Program-made: the position numbers and the translations under genes
Assembly: GCA_947631325.1 (NCBI GenBank)
Contig: CANRKX010000002.1
Location: forward strand, 1-60,857
Source: an uncultured Clostridia bacterium
Lineage (GTDB): Bacteria > Bacillota > Clostridia > Christensenellales > Borkfalkiaceae
DNA: 60,857 nucleotides
Direction of reading: 5' to 3'
Notes under the pieces: generated by a model
Seen by the model: the letters and a program-made list of their open reading frames with translations, nothing else
Database searches by the model: none
What the model was told of the DNA's origin: nothing
In this document: positions 36,858-47,150 of the stretch, in pieces
Layout of the letters: each line of letters opens with the position of its first letter
Numbering within the stretch: position 1 is the stretch's first letter

Positions 36858-37313
36858 TTATTTATCTTCCATCAGCTTTTTAAGCTCTTCCATAAAGCTC
36901 GCTATATCCTTGAACGAACGATAGACGCTCGCATAGCGGACATAAGCCACCTCGTCGATCTTCTTCAGTTCTTCCATAACCATTTCGCCGATCTTTTTGG
37001 AAGTTATCTCCTGCTCCATGGTGTTATAAACTTGCTTTGTGACCGTATCGACGAGTTTGTCGATTTTCTCAAGAGAGACGGGGCGCTTTTCACACGCCTT
37101 TATGACGCCGTTCTTGATTTTCTGGGGGTCGTAAGCCTGCCTTAAACCGCTCGTTTTGACGACGAGAACGGGAGTATCTTCGATAGTCTCGTAAGTGGTG
37201 AAGCGCTTCCCGCAGGAAATGCACTCCCTCCTGCGCCTTATCGTTCTCCCTTCGTCGGCAGAACGGCTGTCGATGACCTTGCTGTCATCGCACCCGCAAA
37301 ACATACATCTCAT
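36858..37313 (-). CDS. nrdR: Transcriptional repressor NrdR
   Basis: MRCMFCGCDDSKVIDSRSADEGRTIRRRRECISCGKRFTTYE. Confidence 0.98.
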   Translation of the reverse strand: MRCMFCGCDDSKVIDSRSADEGRTIRRRRECISCGKRFTTYETIEDTPVLVVKTSGLRQAYDPQKIKNGVIKACEKRPVSLEKIDKLVDTVTKQVYNTMEQEITSKKIGEMVMEELKKIDEVAYVRYASVYRSFKDIASFMEELKKLMEDK

Positions 37314-37395
37314 ATTTTCACCTCATCAATATATTGTAGATTTTAATAATTATATCACAAAATAATGATTTTGTAAAGCGTTTGAATATTTATTA

Positions 37396-40300
37396 TCAAT
37401 CGAAGTATTTGACGCCGCTTTCGAATATCTTCATGTCGAAATTGCCGTCGTAATTCTTATACAGATTTTCGCCCTTTCTCTCGCTGTGACCCATCTTGCC
37501 GAATACCCTGCCGTCGGGGGAAGTTATGCCCTCAATCGCATAGCTGCTGCCGTTGGGGTTGAAGGGGCTTTGCATTGTGGGATTGCCGGAAAGATCGACG
37601 TATTGGGTTGCAATCTGCCCGTTTGCCCTCATCTTTTCAAGCTCCCCTTCGGGTGCGACTATCTTGCCCTCGCCGTGAGAGACGGGAACGGCATACACCT
37701 CGCCCACCTTGCAAGCCGAAAGCCAAGGGCTGAGGTTTGAAGCCACCCTTATATTCGCCATCGTCGATACGTGTCGGGAAATATTGTTGAAAGTCAGAGT
37801 AGGCGAATTTGCCGTAAGCGGGCTCACCTTGCCGTAGGGCACAAGCCCCAGCTTTATCAACGCTTGGAAGCCGTTGCATATGCCGAGCACAAGCCCGTCG
37901 CGCCTGTCCAAAAGTTCCATTATCTTTTCGGCAATCGCGGGATTTTTGAAGGTCGTCGCTATGAACTTGCCCGAGCCGTCGGGTTCGTCGCCGCCCGAAA
38001 ATCCGCCGGGGAAGGCGATTATATTTGATTTTTCGATAGCCTTGATTATCGCCCCGACGCTCTCCTCAATGTCCTGCGCCGAACGGTTTTTGATGACGAG
38101 AATTTGGGTCTCCGCGCCCGCAAGCCTGAACGCGCGCTCGGTGTCGAGTTCGCAGTTGGTTCCGGGGAAAGCGGGAATGAACACGCGCGGCTTTGCTATC
38201 TTTATTTTAGCTTTCGCGCGATTGCAACCGCCCGCAAAATCGCAGTCGGGGAGCTTGCCCGAAGCGGGAGCCGTCGAAGGGAACACTCCCTCGAGCTTAT
38301 TTACATATGCCGACAGCGCGTCTTTACATTCCACGCTCTCCTTGCCTAGGGTAAATCCGCCCTCCGCCGTCTCGCCGACATAGATATAATCTACGCCGAG
38401 AGCCGCAATGTCATTTGCGCTGACTATTATTTCGCCGTAATGCTCTTCAAAGAGCTTTCCGATATCGCCCGAGAAGTCAAATCCCAAGCCGTTGCCGAAG
38501 CACGATTTTGCTATCGCCGCGGCAATTCCGCCCTTTTCAACGACGGTCGCAAAGCCGATATTTCCGTTTTCAATATTATTATTGACCGCAGAATATATAT
38601 TTTTGAGATTTTCAAAGTCGGGAATGAAGTTTTTATCCTTTTTGACGGGCAAAAAGTAGAGTTTTTGACCCTTTGATTTTAGCACGTTCGTGATAAGCTT
38701 GGAAGCCTTCGAGGGCGCAAGCGCAAAGGAAATAAGGGTGGGCGGAACGTCGATATCCTCAAAACTTCCGCTCATGCTGTCCTTGCCGCCAATCGCGCCC
38801 AGCCCGAGATTTATCTGGGCATACAGCGCGCCCAACAGCGCCGAAAGGGGAACGCCCCACCTCTTTGCGTCGTCGCGAAGCCTCATGAAAAATTCCTGCA
38901 ACGAAAGGCGGATATCTGTATATTTCGCCCCCGCCGCCACCACCTTTGAAACGGAGGTGACGATTGAATATATCGCGCCCGTGAACGGCGACGACGACAT
39001 GAGTTCGGGGTTATAGCCGTAAGCCGAAACGGTGCAGTCGTCCGTCTCTCCGCCCGTAAATTTTGCCGCCATAGCAATGACGGGGGTCATCTGATATTTT
39101 CCGCCGAAAGGCATATAGACGGACTTCGCGCCTATCGTCGAGTCGAAGGTCTCCGCAAGCCCCTTCTTGGAACATACGTTGAGTTCGGAAAGGGTATCTT
39201 TCATCGCCTCGGCAAAGCCCTTGCGAGTGTGCGGCGTGAAAAAGTCGGTTATCTTTTCGTCTATCTCGGCGTCTGTCGTCTGTTTTACGCCGTTTGTATC
39301 GAGGAAATCGCGCGAGATATCGACAATGGCTTTGCCGCGGTGGAACATCTTCATTCTCCTGTCGTCGGTAACCACCGCGACGGGCGTTGCCGAAAGGTTC
39401 TCCTCTGCGGCAAGCGAAATGAATTTTTCCACGTCCTTTTCGGCGACGACGACCGCCATTCTCTCCTGCGATTCGGATATTGCAAGCTCTGTGCCCGAAA
39501 GCCCCTCGTATTTTTTGGGAACTTTATCAAGGTATATTTCAAGCCCGTCGGCAAGTTCGCCGATTGCGACCGATACGCCGCCCGCGCCGAAGTCGTTGCA
39601 CTTTTTAATCATCGACGTCGCAGATTTATTGAGGAAAAGGCGTTGAAGCTTGCGCTCGGTGAGGGCGTTGCCCTTCTGCACTTCCGCGCCGCAGGTCTGC
39701 ACCGATTTTTTATCGTGCGCCTTTGACGAGCCCGTCGCGCCGCCGCAGCCGTCGCGCCCCGTTTCGCCCCCTAAAAGTATAATTATATCGCCCTTTTTGG
39801 GCTTTTCGCGATAAATCATGTCAGACTTCGCGCCGCCGACGACAAAGCCCGTTTCAAGTCTCTTCGCCTTGTAACCGGGGTGATATACTTCCTCAACCTG
39901 CCCCGTCGCAAGCCCTATCTGGTTGCCGTATGAAGAGAAGCCCGCCGCAGCCGTCCTCGTTATGACTCTCTGCGGAAGCTTGCCCGCAAGGGTGTTTTCG
40001 ATGGGCTCGGTGGGGTCGGCACAGCCCGTAACCCTCATTGCCTGCAATACGTACGTCCTGCCCGACAGGGGGTCGCGTATGGCTCCGCCGAGACAGGTCG
40101 CCGCGCCGCCGAAAGGTTCTATCTCCGTCGGGTGGTTGTGCGTCTCGTTCTTGAACATAACGGTGTACTTTTGCTTCTTGCCGTCAAGGGTGGCGTCAAC
40201 CTTTATGGAGCAGGCGTTTATTTCGTCCGACTCGTCGAGGTTGTCGAGTTTTCCGTCCTTTTTCAGCTTTTTCGCGCCTATCGTCGCTATATCCATAAGG

Positions 40301-41094
40301 CAGGGATACTTATCCTCTCTGCCCTTGTAGAGCTCGACAAAAAGTTTTTTGTATAGCGTCAGTGCGTCGTTTACGGCGGTGTTATCGCCCTTTACCGATA
40401 TATTTTTAATTTCCGTCGCGAAGGTCGTATGGCGGCAATGATCCGACCAATAGGTATCTATTACCTTTATCTCCGTTTCGGTGGGATTGCGCCCCTCTTT
40501 TTTATAGTAGTCGCGCACGAACGCCAAGTCCTCTATCGACATGGCGAGCCCCATTGCGGCATGATATTTAGCTATCTCCTTATCCGAATAGTCTATAAAC
40601 CCGCCCACCTCTTTTACGTCCTCGGCAGTCGTTGCGACGTGTTTGAGACTTTCGGGCATATCAAGGCTCACCTCCTCGCTCTCGACGGGGTTGATGAGGT
40701 GTTTTTTGATCTTTTCAAGCTGGCTGTCGTCCACGCCCTTTACTGCGTAAATATTTGCGCACTTGATGAGCGGTCTCTCCTTTTGGGTGAGCAATTGGAC
40801 GCACTGCGCCGCACTGTCCGCGCGCTGGTCGTACTGACCCGTGAGATATGCTATCGCAAAGACCTTATATCCCTCGGGGAATTGGACGGTATCAAAATAC
40901 ACGTCGTCCACGGGCGGCTCGGAGAACACGCAGGGAACGGCTTCCTTAAATTGCTCTTCGGTTAGCCCCTCAACGTCGTATCTCAACAGGCGGCGCACGT
41001 CCTCAACCGAAATCTTTAAAAGATTCAAGATATCTTCCTTGACCTTGCGCGCCTGCAAATTATCCTTTTTTTCAACGAAAATTCTGTATATCAT
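37396..41094 (-). CDS. purL: Phosphoribosylformylglycinamidine synthase (single-chain)
   Basis: YWSDHCRHTTF, FKNETHNHPTEIEPFGGA, C-terminal glutaminase FPGTNCELD, GICNGFQAL. Confidence 0.97.
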   Translation of the reverse strand: MIYRIFVEKKDNLQARKVKEDILNLLKISVEDVRRLLRYDVEGLTEEQFKEAVPCVFSEPPVDDVYFDTVQFPEGYKVFAIAYLTGQYDQRADSAAQCVQLLTQKERPLIKCANIYAVKGVDDSQLEKIKKHLINPVESEEVSLDMPESLKHVATTAEDVKEVGGFIDYSDKEIAKYHAAMGLAMSIEDLAFVRDYYKKEGRNPTETEIKVIDTYWSDHCRHTTFATEIKNISVKGDNTAVNDALTLYKKLFVELYKGREDKYPCLMDIATIGAKKLKKDGKLDNLDESDEINACSIKVDATLDGKKQKYTVMFKNETHNHPTEIEPFGGAATCLGGAIRDPLSGRTYVLQAMRVTGCADPTEPIENTLAGKLPQRVITRTAAAGFSSYGNQIGLATGQVEEVYHPGYKAKRLETGFVVGGAKSDMIYREKPKKGDIIILLGGETGRDGCGGATGSSKAHDKKSVQTCGAEVQKGNALTERKLQRLFLNKSATSMIKKCNDFGAGGVSVAIGELADGLEIYLDKVPKKYEGLSGTELAISESQERMAVVVAEKDVEKFISLAAEENLSATPVAVVTDDRRMKMFHRGKAIVDISRDFLDTNGVKQTTDAEIDEKITDFFTPHTRKGFAEAMKDTLSELNVCSKKGLAETFDSTIGAKSVYMPFGGKYQMTPVIAMAAKFTGGETDDCTVSAYGYNPELMSSSPFTGAIYSIVTSVSKVVAAGAKYTDIRLSLQEFFMRLRDDAKRWGVPLSALLGALYAQINLGLGAIGGKDSMSGSFEDIDVPPTLISFALAPSKASKLITNVLKSKGQKLYFLPVKKDKNFIPDFENLKNIYSAVNNNIENGNIGFATVVEKGGIAAAIAKSCFGNGLGFDFSGDIGKLFEEHYGEIIVSANDIAALGVDYIYVGETAEGGFTLGKESVECKDALSAYVNKLEGVFPSTAPASGKLPDCDFAGGCNRAKAKIKIAKPRVFIPAFPGTNCELDTERAFRLAGAETQILVIKNRSAQDIEESVGAIIKAIEKSNIIAFPGGFSGGDEPDGSGKFIATTFKNPAIAEKIMELLDRRDGLVLGICNGFQALIKLGLVPYGKVSPLTANSPTLTFNNISRHVSTMANIRVASNLSPWLSACKVGEVYAVPVSHGEGKIVAPEGELEKMRANGQIATQYVDLSGNPTMQSPFNPNGSSYAIEGITSPDGRVFGKMGHSERKGENLYKNYDGNFDMKIFESGVKYFD

Positions 41095-41098
41095 ACTG

Positions 41099-42379
41099 TC
41101 AACCCTCGCGGTACTTTATGCCTATATCCTTGCGATATTGTATTCCGTCCCAATGAATATTTTGGACTGCGGCGTATGCCTTTTTCCTCGCTTGCTCAAC
41201 GTCGCTGCCCTTGGCGACGACGCCCATAACTCTTCCGCCCGACGTCACGAGCTTGCCGTCCTTTATGGCTGTGCCCGCATGGACGAGGGTGCAATCGCCC
41301 GTATCGCCTATTTTTATCTCCATTCCCTTGCGATAGCTGACGGGATAGCCCCCGCTCGCAAGCACGACGCACACGCACGCGCCACTTTCCCATTCAATAT
41401 TTATATCAGAAAGCCTGCCGTCCGTCACCGCCTCGAATATGTCGAGAAGGTCGGTCTTTAACATCGGAAGAACTACTTGAGTCTCGGGGTCGCCGAAGCG
41501 CGAGTTGTATTCGACCACTTTCATTCCGTCCTTGGTGCGCATGAGCCCAAAGTAAAGACAACCTTTAAAGGTTCTGCCCTCGGCGTTCATGGCGTTCATG
41601 GTGGGAATCATTATCTTTTCGAGCACTTCTTTTTGAAGCTCTTCCGTCCAGAACGGGCAGGGCGAGAAGGTGCCCATGCCGCCCGTGTTCAAGCCCTTGT
41701 CGCCGTCAAACGCCCGCTTGTGATCGCACGAAGTTATCATGGGAACAATGGTCTTGCCGTCGGTGAACGAGAGAACGGAGACTTCTTCGCCCGGGTCGTA
41801 TTTGAGACCCTGCATCTTCTCCTCGATAACTATCTTATTTCCCGCCGCGCCGAAAGCCTTGTCGAGCATTATCTCCTTTAAGCCCTCTTCCGCCTCGCGG
41901 AGAGTTTCGCAGACGAGAACGCCCTTGCCGAGCGCAAGCCCGTCGGCTTTCAATACTATCGGCGCGCCCTGCCTGCGGACGTATTCGAGAGCTTTATCAT
42001 AGCTGTCGAAAGTCTCCGACTTTGCCGTGGGAATTTTGTACTTTTTCATGAGTTCTTTTGAAAAAGCCTTGCTCGCCTCTATTATTGCCGCGTCTTTGCG
42101 CGGTCCGAAGCAGCGTTTTCCTATGCTTTCGAGCACGTCGACAAGCCCCAACGCAAGCGGGTCGTCGGGCGCGACGACATAGTAATCTATCTCGGGATGG
42201 GCGAGGGCAAACTCTTTAACGGCGTCTGTATTCATATAGTCGACGTCGACGTTTTCGGCAATCTGCGCGGTGCCCGCGTTGCCCTTCATGCAGTAAAGTC
42301 TTTCAACTCTTTTGCTCTTTCTGAGAGCCAAAAGTATGGCGTGTTCTCTGCCGCCGTTACCTATGACGAGTACGTTCAT
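41099..42379 (-). CDS. purD: Phosphoribosylamine--glycine ligase
   Basis: MNVLVIGNGGREHAI, VLKADGLALGKGV, NSRFGDPETQ. Confidence 0.97.
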   Translation of the reverse strand: MNVLVIGNGGREHAILLALRKSKRVERLYCMKGNAGTAQIAENVDVDYMNTDAVKEFALAHPEIDYYVVAPDDPLALGLVDVLESIGKRCFGPRKDAAIIEASKAFSKELMKKYKIPTAKSETFDSYDKALEYVRRQGAPIVLKADGLALGKGVLVCETLREAEEGLKEIMLDKAFGAAGNKIVIEEKMQGLKYDPGEEVSVLSFTDGKTIVPMITSCDHKRAFDGDKGLNTGGMGTFSPCPFWTEELQKEVLEKIMIPTMNAMNAEGRTFKGCLYFGLMRTKDGMKVVEYNSRFGDPETQVVLPMLKTDLLDIFEAVTDGRLSDINIEWESGACVCVVLASGGYPVSYRKGMEIKIGDTGDCTLVHAGTAIKDGKLVTSGGRVMGVVAKGSDVEQARKKAYAAVQNIHWDGIQYRKDIGIKYREG

Positions 42380-42425
42380 TTTTCACCTTCGATTTTTCGT
42401 TAGTTAAGGGATATGTGCGGGGCAA

Positions 42426-44051
42426 TCAGTGTTTGAAGTGCCTTTCGCCGACGAATACCATGGCGATATTTGCGGCGTTTGCGGCTTGCACGGAAGCTTC
42501 GTCCTGAATGGAGCCGCCCGGTTGAATTATAGCCGTAATCCCAGCCTTAACGCACTCCTCCACGCAGTCGGGGAATGGGAAGAAAGCGTCGCTCGCCATT
42601 ACCGAGCCCTTGGCTTCCTCACCCGCATGTTCTATCGCCTGACGCGCCGCCCATATGCGGTTTGTCTGACCCATGCCTATGCCCGTCGTCCTGCCCTGTT
42701 TTCCAATTACAATTGCGTTTGACTTTGTATGTTTTACGACCCGCCAATTGAACATGAGGGCTTCCACCTCTTCCTTGGTGGGCATGCGGTCGGTGACGAC
42801 GCCGACGCCGTAACTCTTCCTCTGCTTGCCCGATGCCGTCGTGACGATTTCAACGGGAGCCTTTCTTTCAAAAATCCCCATATCCTCGCCGCTTATAAGG
42901 CACTCGTCATACTGCTGCACGAGCAGTCCGCCGTATACCTTTTTCATGTCGAACGCCGACTTGTCGCGGCGCGCCGAAATGTCGTCGAGCTGTAAAAGCC
43001 TTATATTCTTCTTTCCCTCGAGAATTTCGAGAGCCTTGGGGGAATATGAGGGCGCAATTACTATTTCGATAAATATCTTGTTTATCTCCGCCGCGGTCGC
43101 CTCGTCCACCTCTCCGTTGATGGCGAGAATTCCGCCGAATACAGATACGGGGTCGGAGTTGTAGGCGCGCATATATGCTTCATATATGTCCTTGCCCGTG
43201 CCCACGCCGCAGGGATTTGCATGCTTGCATGCGACGACTGCTGGGGTCGAGCCGAACTCCTTCAAGAGCTCCAACGCCCCGTTCGCGTCGTTTATGTTGT
43301 TATATGAAAGCTCCTTGCCCCAAAGTTGCTTTGCCGCCGACAGCGAGCCCTTCCTCAAAAATTGCTCTTTATAGAAAACGGCCTTTTGTTGGGGATTTTC
43401 GCCATAGCGCATGTCCTGCGCCTTTTCGTATGCGAAAGTCACCTCGTCGGGGAAAGTTATGCCAAGTTGAGAGGCGAGATAGTTTGAAATGAGACTGTCG
43501 TATACAGCCGTGTGCGCAAATACCTTGTATTGAAGATATTTCTTGGTCTCGAGGGTGACGCCGCCCGCCGCCAACTCGTCAAGCACCTTCTGATAATCCT
43601 TGGGGTCGACGATTACGGCAACGTCCTGATAATTTTTCGCCGCCGCCCTTATCATTGTGGGACCGCCTATGTCGATATTTTCAATACATTCGGCAAAGTC
43701 CGCCCCCTTTTGCAGGGTAGCCTTAAAGGGATAGAGGTTGACGCAGACGATATCTATCGTGTTGATATTGAGCTTTTCGAGCTGCGCCATATGCTCGGGA
43801 TTGGAACGCATGGCGAGAAGCCCAGCGTGGACGTTGGGATGAAGGGTTTTGACCCTACCGTCAAGGCACTCGGGGAAGCCCGTAATTTCCGAAATGCCTA
43901 TAACATTAAGCCCCGCCTCCTTCAAAACCTTTGCGGTGCCGCCCGTCGAAATAATTTCAAATCCGTTATCCACAAGCCCCTTGCAGAAATCGACCACTCC
44001 CGACTTGTCCGATACGCTGACAAGCGCGCGCTTTTTCATTATCATAAACAA
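42426..44051 (-). CDS. purH: Bifunctional AICAR transformylase/IMP cyclohydrolase
   Basis: ALVSVSDKSGVVDF, GGRVKTLHPNVHAG-like DGRVKTLHPNVHAGLL, CKHANPCGVG, SDAFFPFPD. Confidence 0.97.
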   Translation of the reverse strand: MFMIMKKRALVSVSDKSGVVDFCKGLVDNGFEIISTGGTAKVLKEAGLNVIGISEITGFPECLDGRVKTLHPNVHAGLLAMRSNPEHMAQLEKLNINTIDIVCVNLYPFKATLQKGADFAECIENIDIGGPTMIRAAAKNYQDVAVIVDPKDYQKVLDELAAGGVTLETKKYLQYKVFAHTAVYDSLISNYLASQLGITFPDEVTFAYEKAQDMRYGENPQQKAVFYKEQFLRKGSLSAAKQLWGKELSYNNINDANGALELLKEFGSTPAVVACKHANPCGVGTGKDIYEAYMRAYNSDPVSVFGGILAINGEVDEATAAEINKIFIEIVIAPSYSPKALEILEGKKNIRLLQLDDISARRDKSAFDMKKVYGGLLVQQYDECLISGEDMGIFERKAPVEIVTTASGKQRKSYGVGVVTDRMPTKEEVEALMFNWRVVKHTKSNAIVIGKQGRTTGIGMGQTNRIWAARQAIEHAGEEAKGSVMASDAFFPFPDCVEECVKAGITAIIQPGGSIQDEASVQAANAANIAMVFVGERHFKH

Positions 44052-44064
44052 CCTCCGTATTTTT

Positions 44065-44679
44065 TTATTTTATTGTGACTTTTCTTCCGTCTTTTTCTAT
44101 TCTGCCCTCGCACAGCATCCTGACGCAGTAGGGCAAAAGTTTGTGTTCCTCGCAAAGTATGCGCGATTGAAGGCTTTCGGGGGTGTCGTCCTCCTCCACC
44201 TTGACCGCCGTCTGCGCGATTATCGCGCCGCCGTCGGGAACTTCGTTGACAAAGTGCACGGTACAGCCCGAAATCTTCGCGCCGTATTTTAAGACCGCCT
44301 CGTGAACTTTAAGCCCGTAATATCCCGCGCCGCAAAAGGCGGGAATAAGCGACGGGTGAATGTTGATTATTCTGTCCTCGAAAGTGCGGATAAAGCTTTC
44401 GGGGATAATTTTGAGCCAGCCCGCGAGGACGATATAGTCCACCCTGCTCATGTTCAGAAGATAGGTCAACTCGGCATACAGCGTTTCGAGGTCGGGATAG
44501 TCCTTTTTGGAGAATACTGCCGACCTTATGCCGTGCGCCTTTGCCCTGTCGATAGCCCCTATCCCCTCCTTCGAGGCGATAAGAAGGGCGATATCGCAGA
44601 AATGTTCCCTCTCGTTGGCGTCGATTATCGACTGAAAATCGGTGCCGCCGCCCGACGCGAATACCGCAATCCTTTTCAT
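44065..44679 (-). CDS. purN: Phosphoribosylglycinamide formyltransferase
   Basis: MKRIAVFASGGGTDFQSIID, NIHPSLIPAFCGAGYYG; 4-nt overlap with purM. Confidence 0.95.
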   Translation of the reverse strand: MKRIAVFASGGGTDFQSIIDANEREHFCDIALLIASKEGIGAIDRAKAHGIRSAVFSKKDYPDLETLYAELTYLLNMSRVDYIVLAGWLKIIPESFIRTFEDRIINIHPSLIPAFCGAGYYGLKVHEAVLKYGAKISGCTVHFVNEVPDGGAIIAQTAVKVEEDDTPESLQSRILCEEHKLLPYCVRMLCEGRIEKDGRKVTIK

Positions 44680-45695
44680 TTGAGGATAACTCCGCTTCCG
44701 CGCACGCACTTGCCTATTACGGCGCACTTCTCGCCCGTGCTTTCAAGCTGTGCAATCGTCGCTTCAACGTCCTTTTTGGCAACGCAGACGACCATGCCTA
44801 TACCCATGTTGAATGTATTGTAAGCCTGCTGTTTGGTGAGCTTGGCTTTCTTTACCATAATTTTAAATATTTCGGGCACTTCGTAAGATGAAGTGTCTAT
44901 GCGGCAACCCACTCCCTCGGGGAATATGCGGGGGATATTTTCGATAAATCCGCCGCCCGTTATGTGCGCGATTCCCTTTACTTTCACCTTTTCGATGAGG
45001 GCGAGTATGCTCTTTACGTATATCTTTGTCGGCGTCAACAAGACGTTTAAGGGAACGTCGCCGAGGTCGGCGTCATACTTTTTAAGTTCTTCGATATCCT
45101 CGCCCCAAAGCTTTCTCACAAGCGAGTAGCCGTTTGAATGTATGCCGCTCGACTTAATGCCGATGAGCACGTCTCCCGACTTTATTTTACTGCCGTTTAT
45201 GACCTTCTTTTGGTCAACTACGCCCACCGCAAAGCCCGCAATGTCGTAATCGCCGCCGGGGTATAACCCGGGCATTTCTGCGGTTTCGCCGCCGATGAGA
45301 GCCGCGCCCGACTGACGGCAGCCCTCCGCCACGCCCGAGACGACCTCCGCCACCTTCTTGGGGTCGAGGTTGCCCGACGCAAAATAGTCGAGGAAAAACA
45401 GCGGACGCGCGCCCTGACATACTATGTCGTTCACGCACATTGCAACGGCGTCAATGCCTATTGTGTCGTGTTTGCCCGAGAGTATGGCGTATTTAAGCTT
45501 TGTGCCCACGCCGTCCGTCCCCGCGACGAGCACGGGATTTTTGATGTCATTGGGCATCTTGAAAAATCCGCCGAAAGAGCCGATATCGCCCAACACGCCG
45601 TCGGTGTATGTCGATTTGACGTGCTCGCGCATAAGCCTGACCGCTTCGTAACCTCTCTCAACGTCAACGCCGCTGTCCTTATAGGTAATTGCCAT
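44676..45695 (-). CDS. purM: Phosphoribosylformylglycinamidine cyclo-ligase
   Basis: VAGTDGVGTKLKYAI, IGGETAEMPGLY, AHITGGGF. Confidence 0.97.
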   Translation of the reverse strand: MAITYKDSGVDVERGYEAVRLMREHVKSTYTDGVLGDIGSFGGFFKMPNDIKNPVLVAGTDGVGTKLKYAILSGKHDTIGIDAVAMCVNDIVCQGARPLFFLDYFASGNLDPKKVAEVVSGVAEGCRQSGAALIGGETAEMPGLYPGGDYDIAGFAVGVVDQKKVINGSKIKSGDVLIGIKSSGIHSNGYSLVRKLWGEDIEELKKYDADLGDVPLNVLLTPTKIYVKSILALIEKVKVKGIAHITGGGFIENIPRIFPEGVGCRIDTSSYEVPEIFKIMVKKAKLTKQQAYNTFNMGIGMVVCVAKKDVEATIAQLESTGEKCAVIGKCVRGSGVILK

Positions 45696-45710
45696 TTGTC
45701 TTTCCTCCGT

Positions 45711-47123
45711 TTATTCGAATTTGAGTTTATCTGTCTCGTAACTCTCAAGCGGATAGGGATAATCGCCGTTGAAGCAACCGAGACAAAAGCCCGTGTTCGC
45801 GCCCGAGCAGGTGCTGACGAGCTGGTCTATCGAAAGATATCTCACGCTGTCCGCGCCGAGACTCTTACATATCTGTTCTTCGTTTTTATACGCCCCGATG
45901 AGCTGCGAATAGGTCTGAATGTCTATGCCGAGGTGACAGGGGTGCTTTATTATGGGCGAACATATCCTTATATGTACCTCTCTCGCCCCCGCGTCGCGCA
46001 ACATTTTGACTATCTTCCGCATTGTAGTGCCGCGCACTATGGAGTCGTCTATAATTATAACGCGCTTGTCGCGCACGTTGGAACGCAGGGCGTTCATCTT
46101 GACGTTTAAGCTGTTCTCCCTCTGCCTTTGGTCGGGTTGAATGAATGTTCTGCCGACGTATCTGTTCTTTGCGAGGGCCTCCACAAAGGGTATTCCGCTC
46201 TCCTCGGCGTATCCCCTTGCGGCGACGTTTGCCGAATCGGGAACGCCCGAAACAAGGTCGGCTTCGACGGGATAATGTTTCGCCAACAGCTTGCCCGCTT
46301 CCTTTCTCGCCTCGTACACGCTGAAACCGTCCAAAACGGAGTCGTGGCGGGCGAAATATACGTATTCGAATATGCACATCTTGGGTTTTTCGGGGATATT
46401 GTCCATGAAATAGGACTGTATTCCGCCGTCGTCAATGACCACAATCTCGCCCGGTTTGACGTCGCGGAGGAAGTTTGCGCTGACCGCGTCGAGCGCGCAC
46501 GTCTCGCTTGCGACTATTACGTCGCTCTCCGTCGTGCCTATACAAAGGGGTCTTATTCCGTACGGGTCGCGCACGGCAATGAGCTTTTCCGCCGTCATTA
46601 TGACGAGCGCGTATGAGCCCTTAAGATATTTGCACGCCTCCTTGACGCCCTTTACAATGTCGCCGTCGGAGAGACTGTTTATCATTATGGCGATAACTTC
46701 GGAATCGATAGTCGTCTGAAAGACGGCGTTGTTTGCTATAAGTCCGTCGCGCAGTTCCTTTGTGTTGATGAGGTTGCCGTTATGGGCGACCGCCATCTTG
46801 CCGCACTTGCCCGTAAAAACGACGGGTTGGGCGTTTAAAAGCTGGCTTGCGCCCGTCGTCGAATAGCGCACATGACCTATCGCAATGTCGCCCTCGGGCA
46901 GTTCGTCGAGGTTGCCGTGGGCGAACACGTCGGCGGCGAGCCCCATGCCCTTGAAATAGGTTATCTTGTCGGCGAACGCAACGGCTATACCCGCGCTCTC
47001 CTGCCCCCTGTGTTGCAGGGCGTACAGTCCGTAATACACCGTGTGCGCCACATCGCGGTTTTCGTGTGAAAATACGCCGAAAACCCCACATTCTTCATGG
47101 ATTTCGTCCTGAATTTCATCCAT
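45711..47123 (-). CDS. purF: Amidophosphoribosyltransferase
   Basis: EECGVFGVFSHENRD, LQHRGQESAG, GHVRYSTTG, VIIIDDSIVRGTTMRKIV. Confidence 0.97.
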   Translation of the reverse strand: MDEIQDEIHEECGVFGVFSHENRDVAHTVYYGLYALQHRGQESAGIAVAFADKITYFKGMGLAADVFAHGNLDELPEGDIAIGHVRYSTTGASQLLNAQPVVFTGKCGKMAVAHNGNLINTKELRDGLIANNAVFQTTIDSEVIAIMINSLSDGDIVKGVKEACKYLKGSYALVIMTAEKLIAVRDPYGIRPLCIGTTESDVIVASETCALDAVSANFLRDVKPGEIVVIDDGGIQSYFMDNIPEKPKMCIFEYVYFARHDSVLDGFSVYEARKEAGKLLAKHYPVEADLVSGVPDSANVAARGYAEESGIPFVEALAKNRYVGRTFIQPDQRQRENSLNVKMNALRSNVRDKRVIIIDDSIVRGTTMRKIVKMLRDAGAREVHIRICSPIIKHPCHLGIDIQTYSQLIGAYKNEEQICKSLGADSVRYLSIDQLVSTCSGANTGFCLGCFNGDYPYPLESYETDKLKFE

Positions 47124-47150
47124 ATTAGGTGTCCCCGAAAGCTTAAAGCT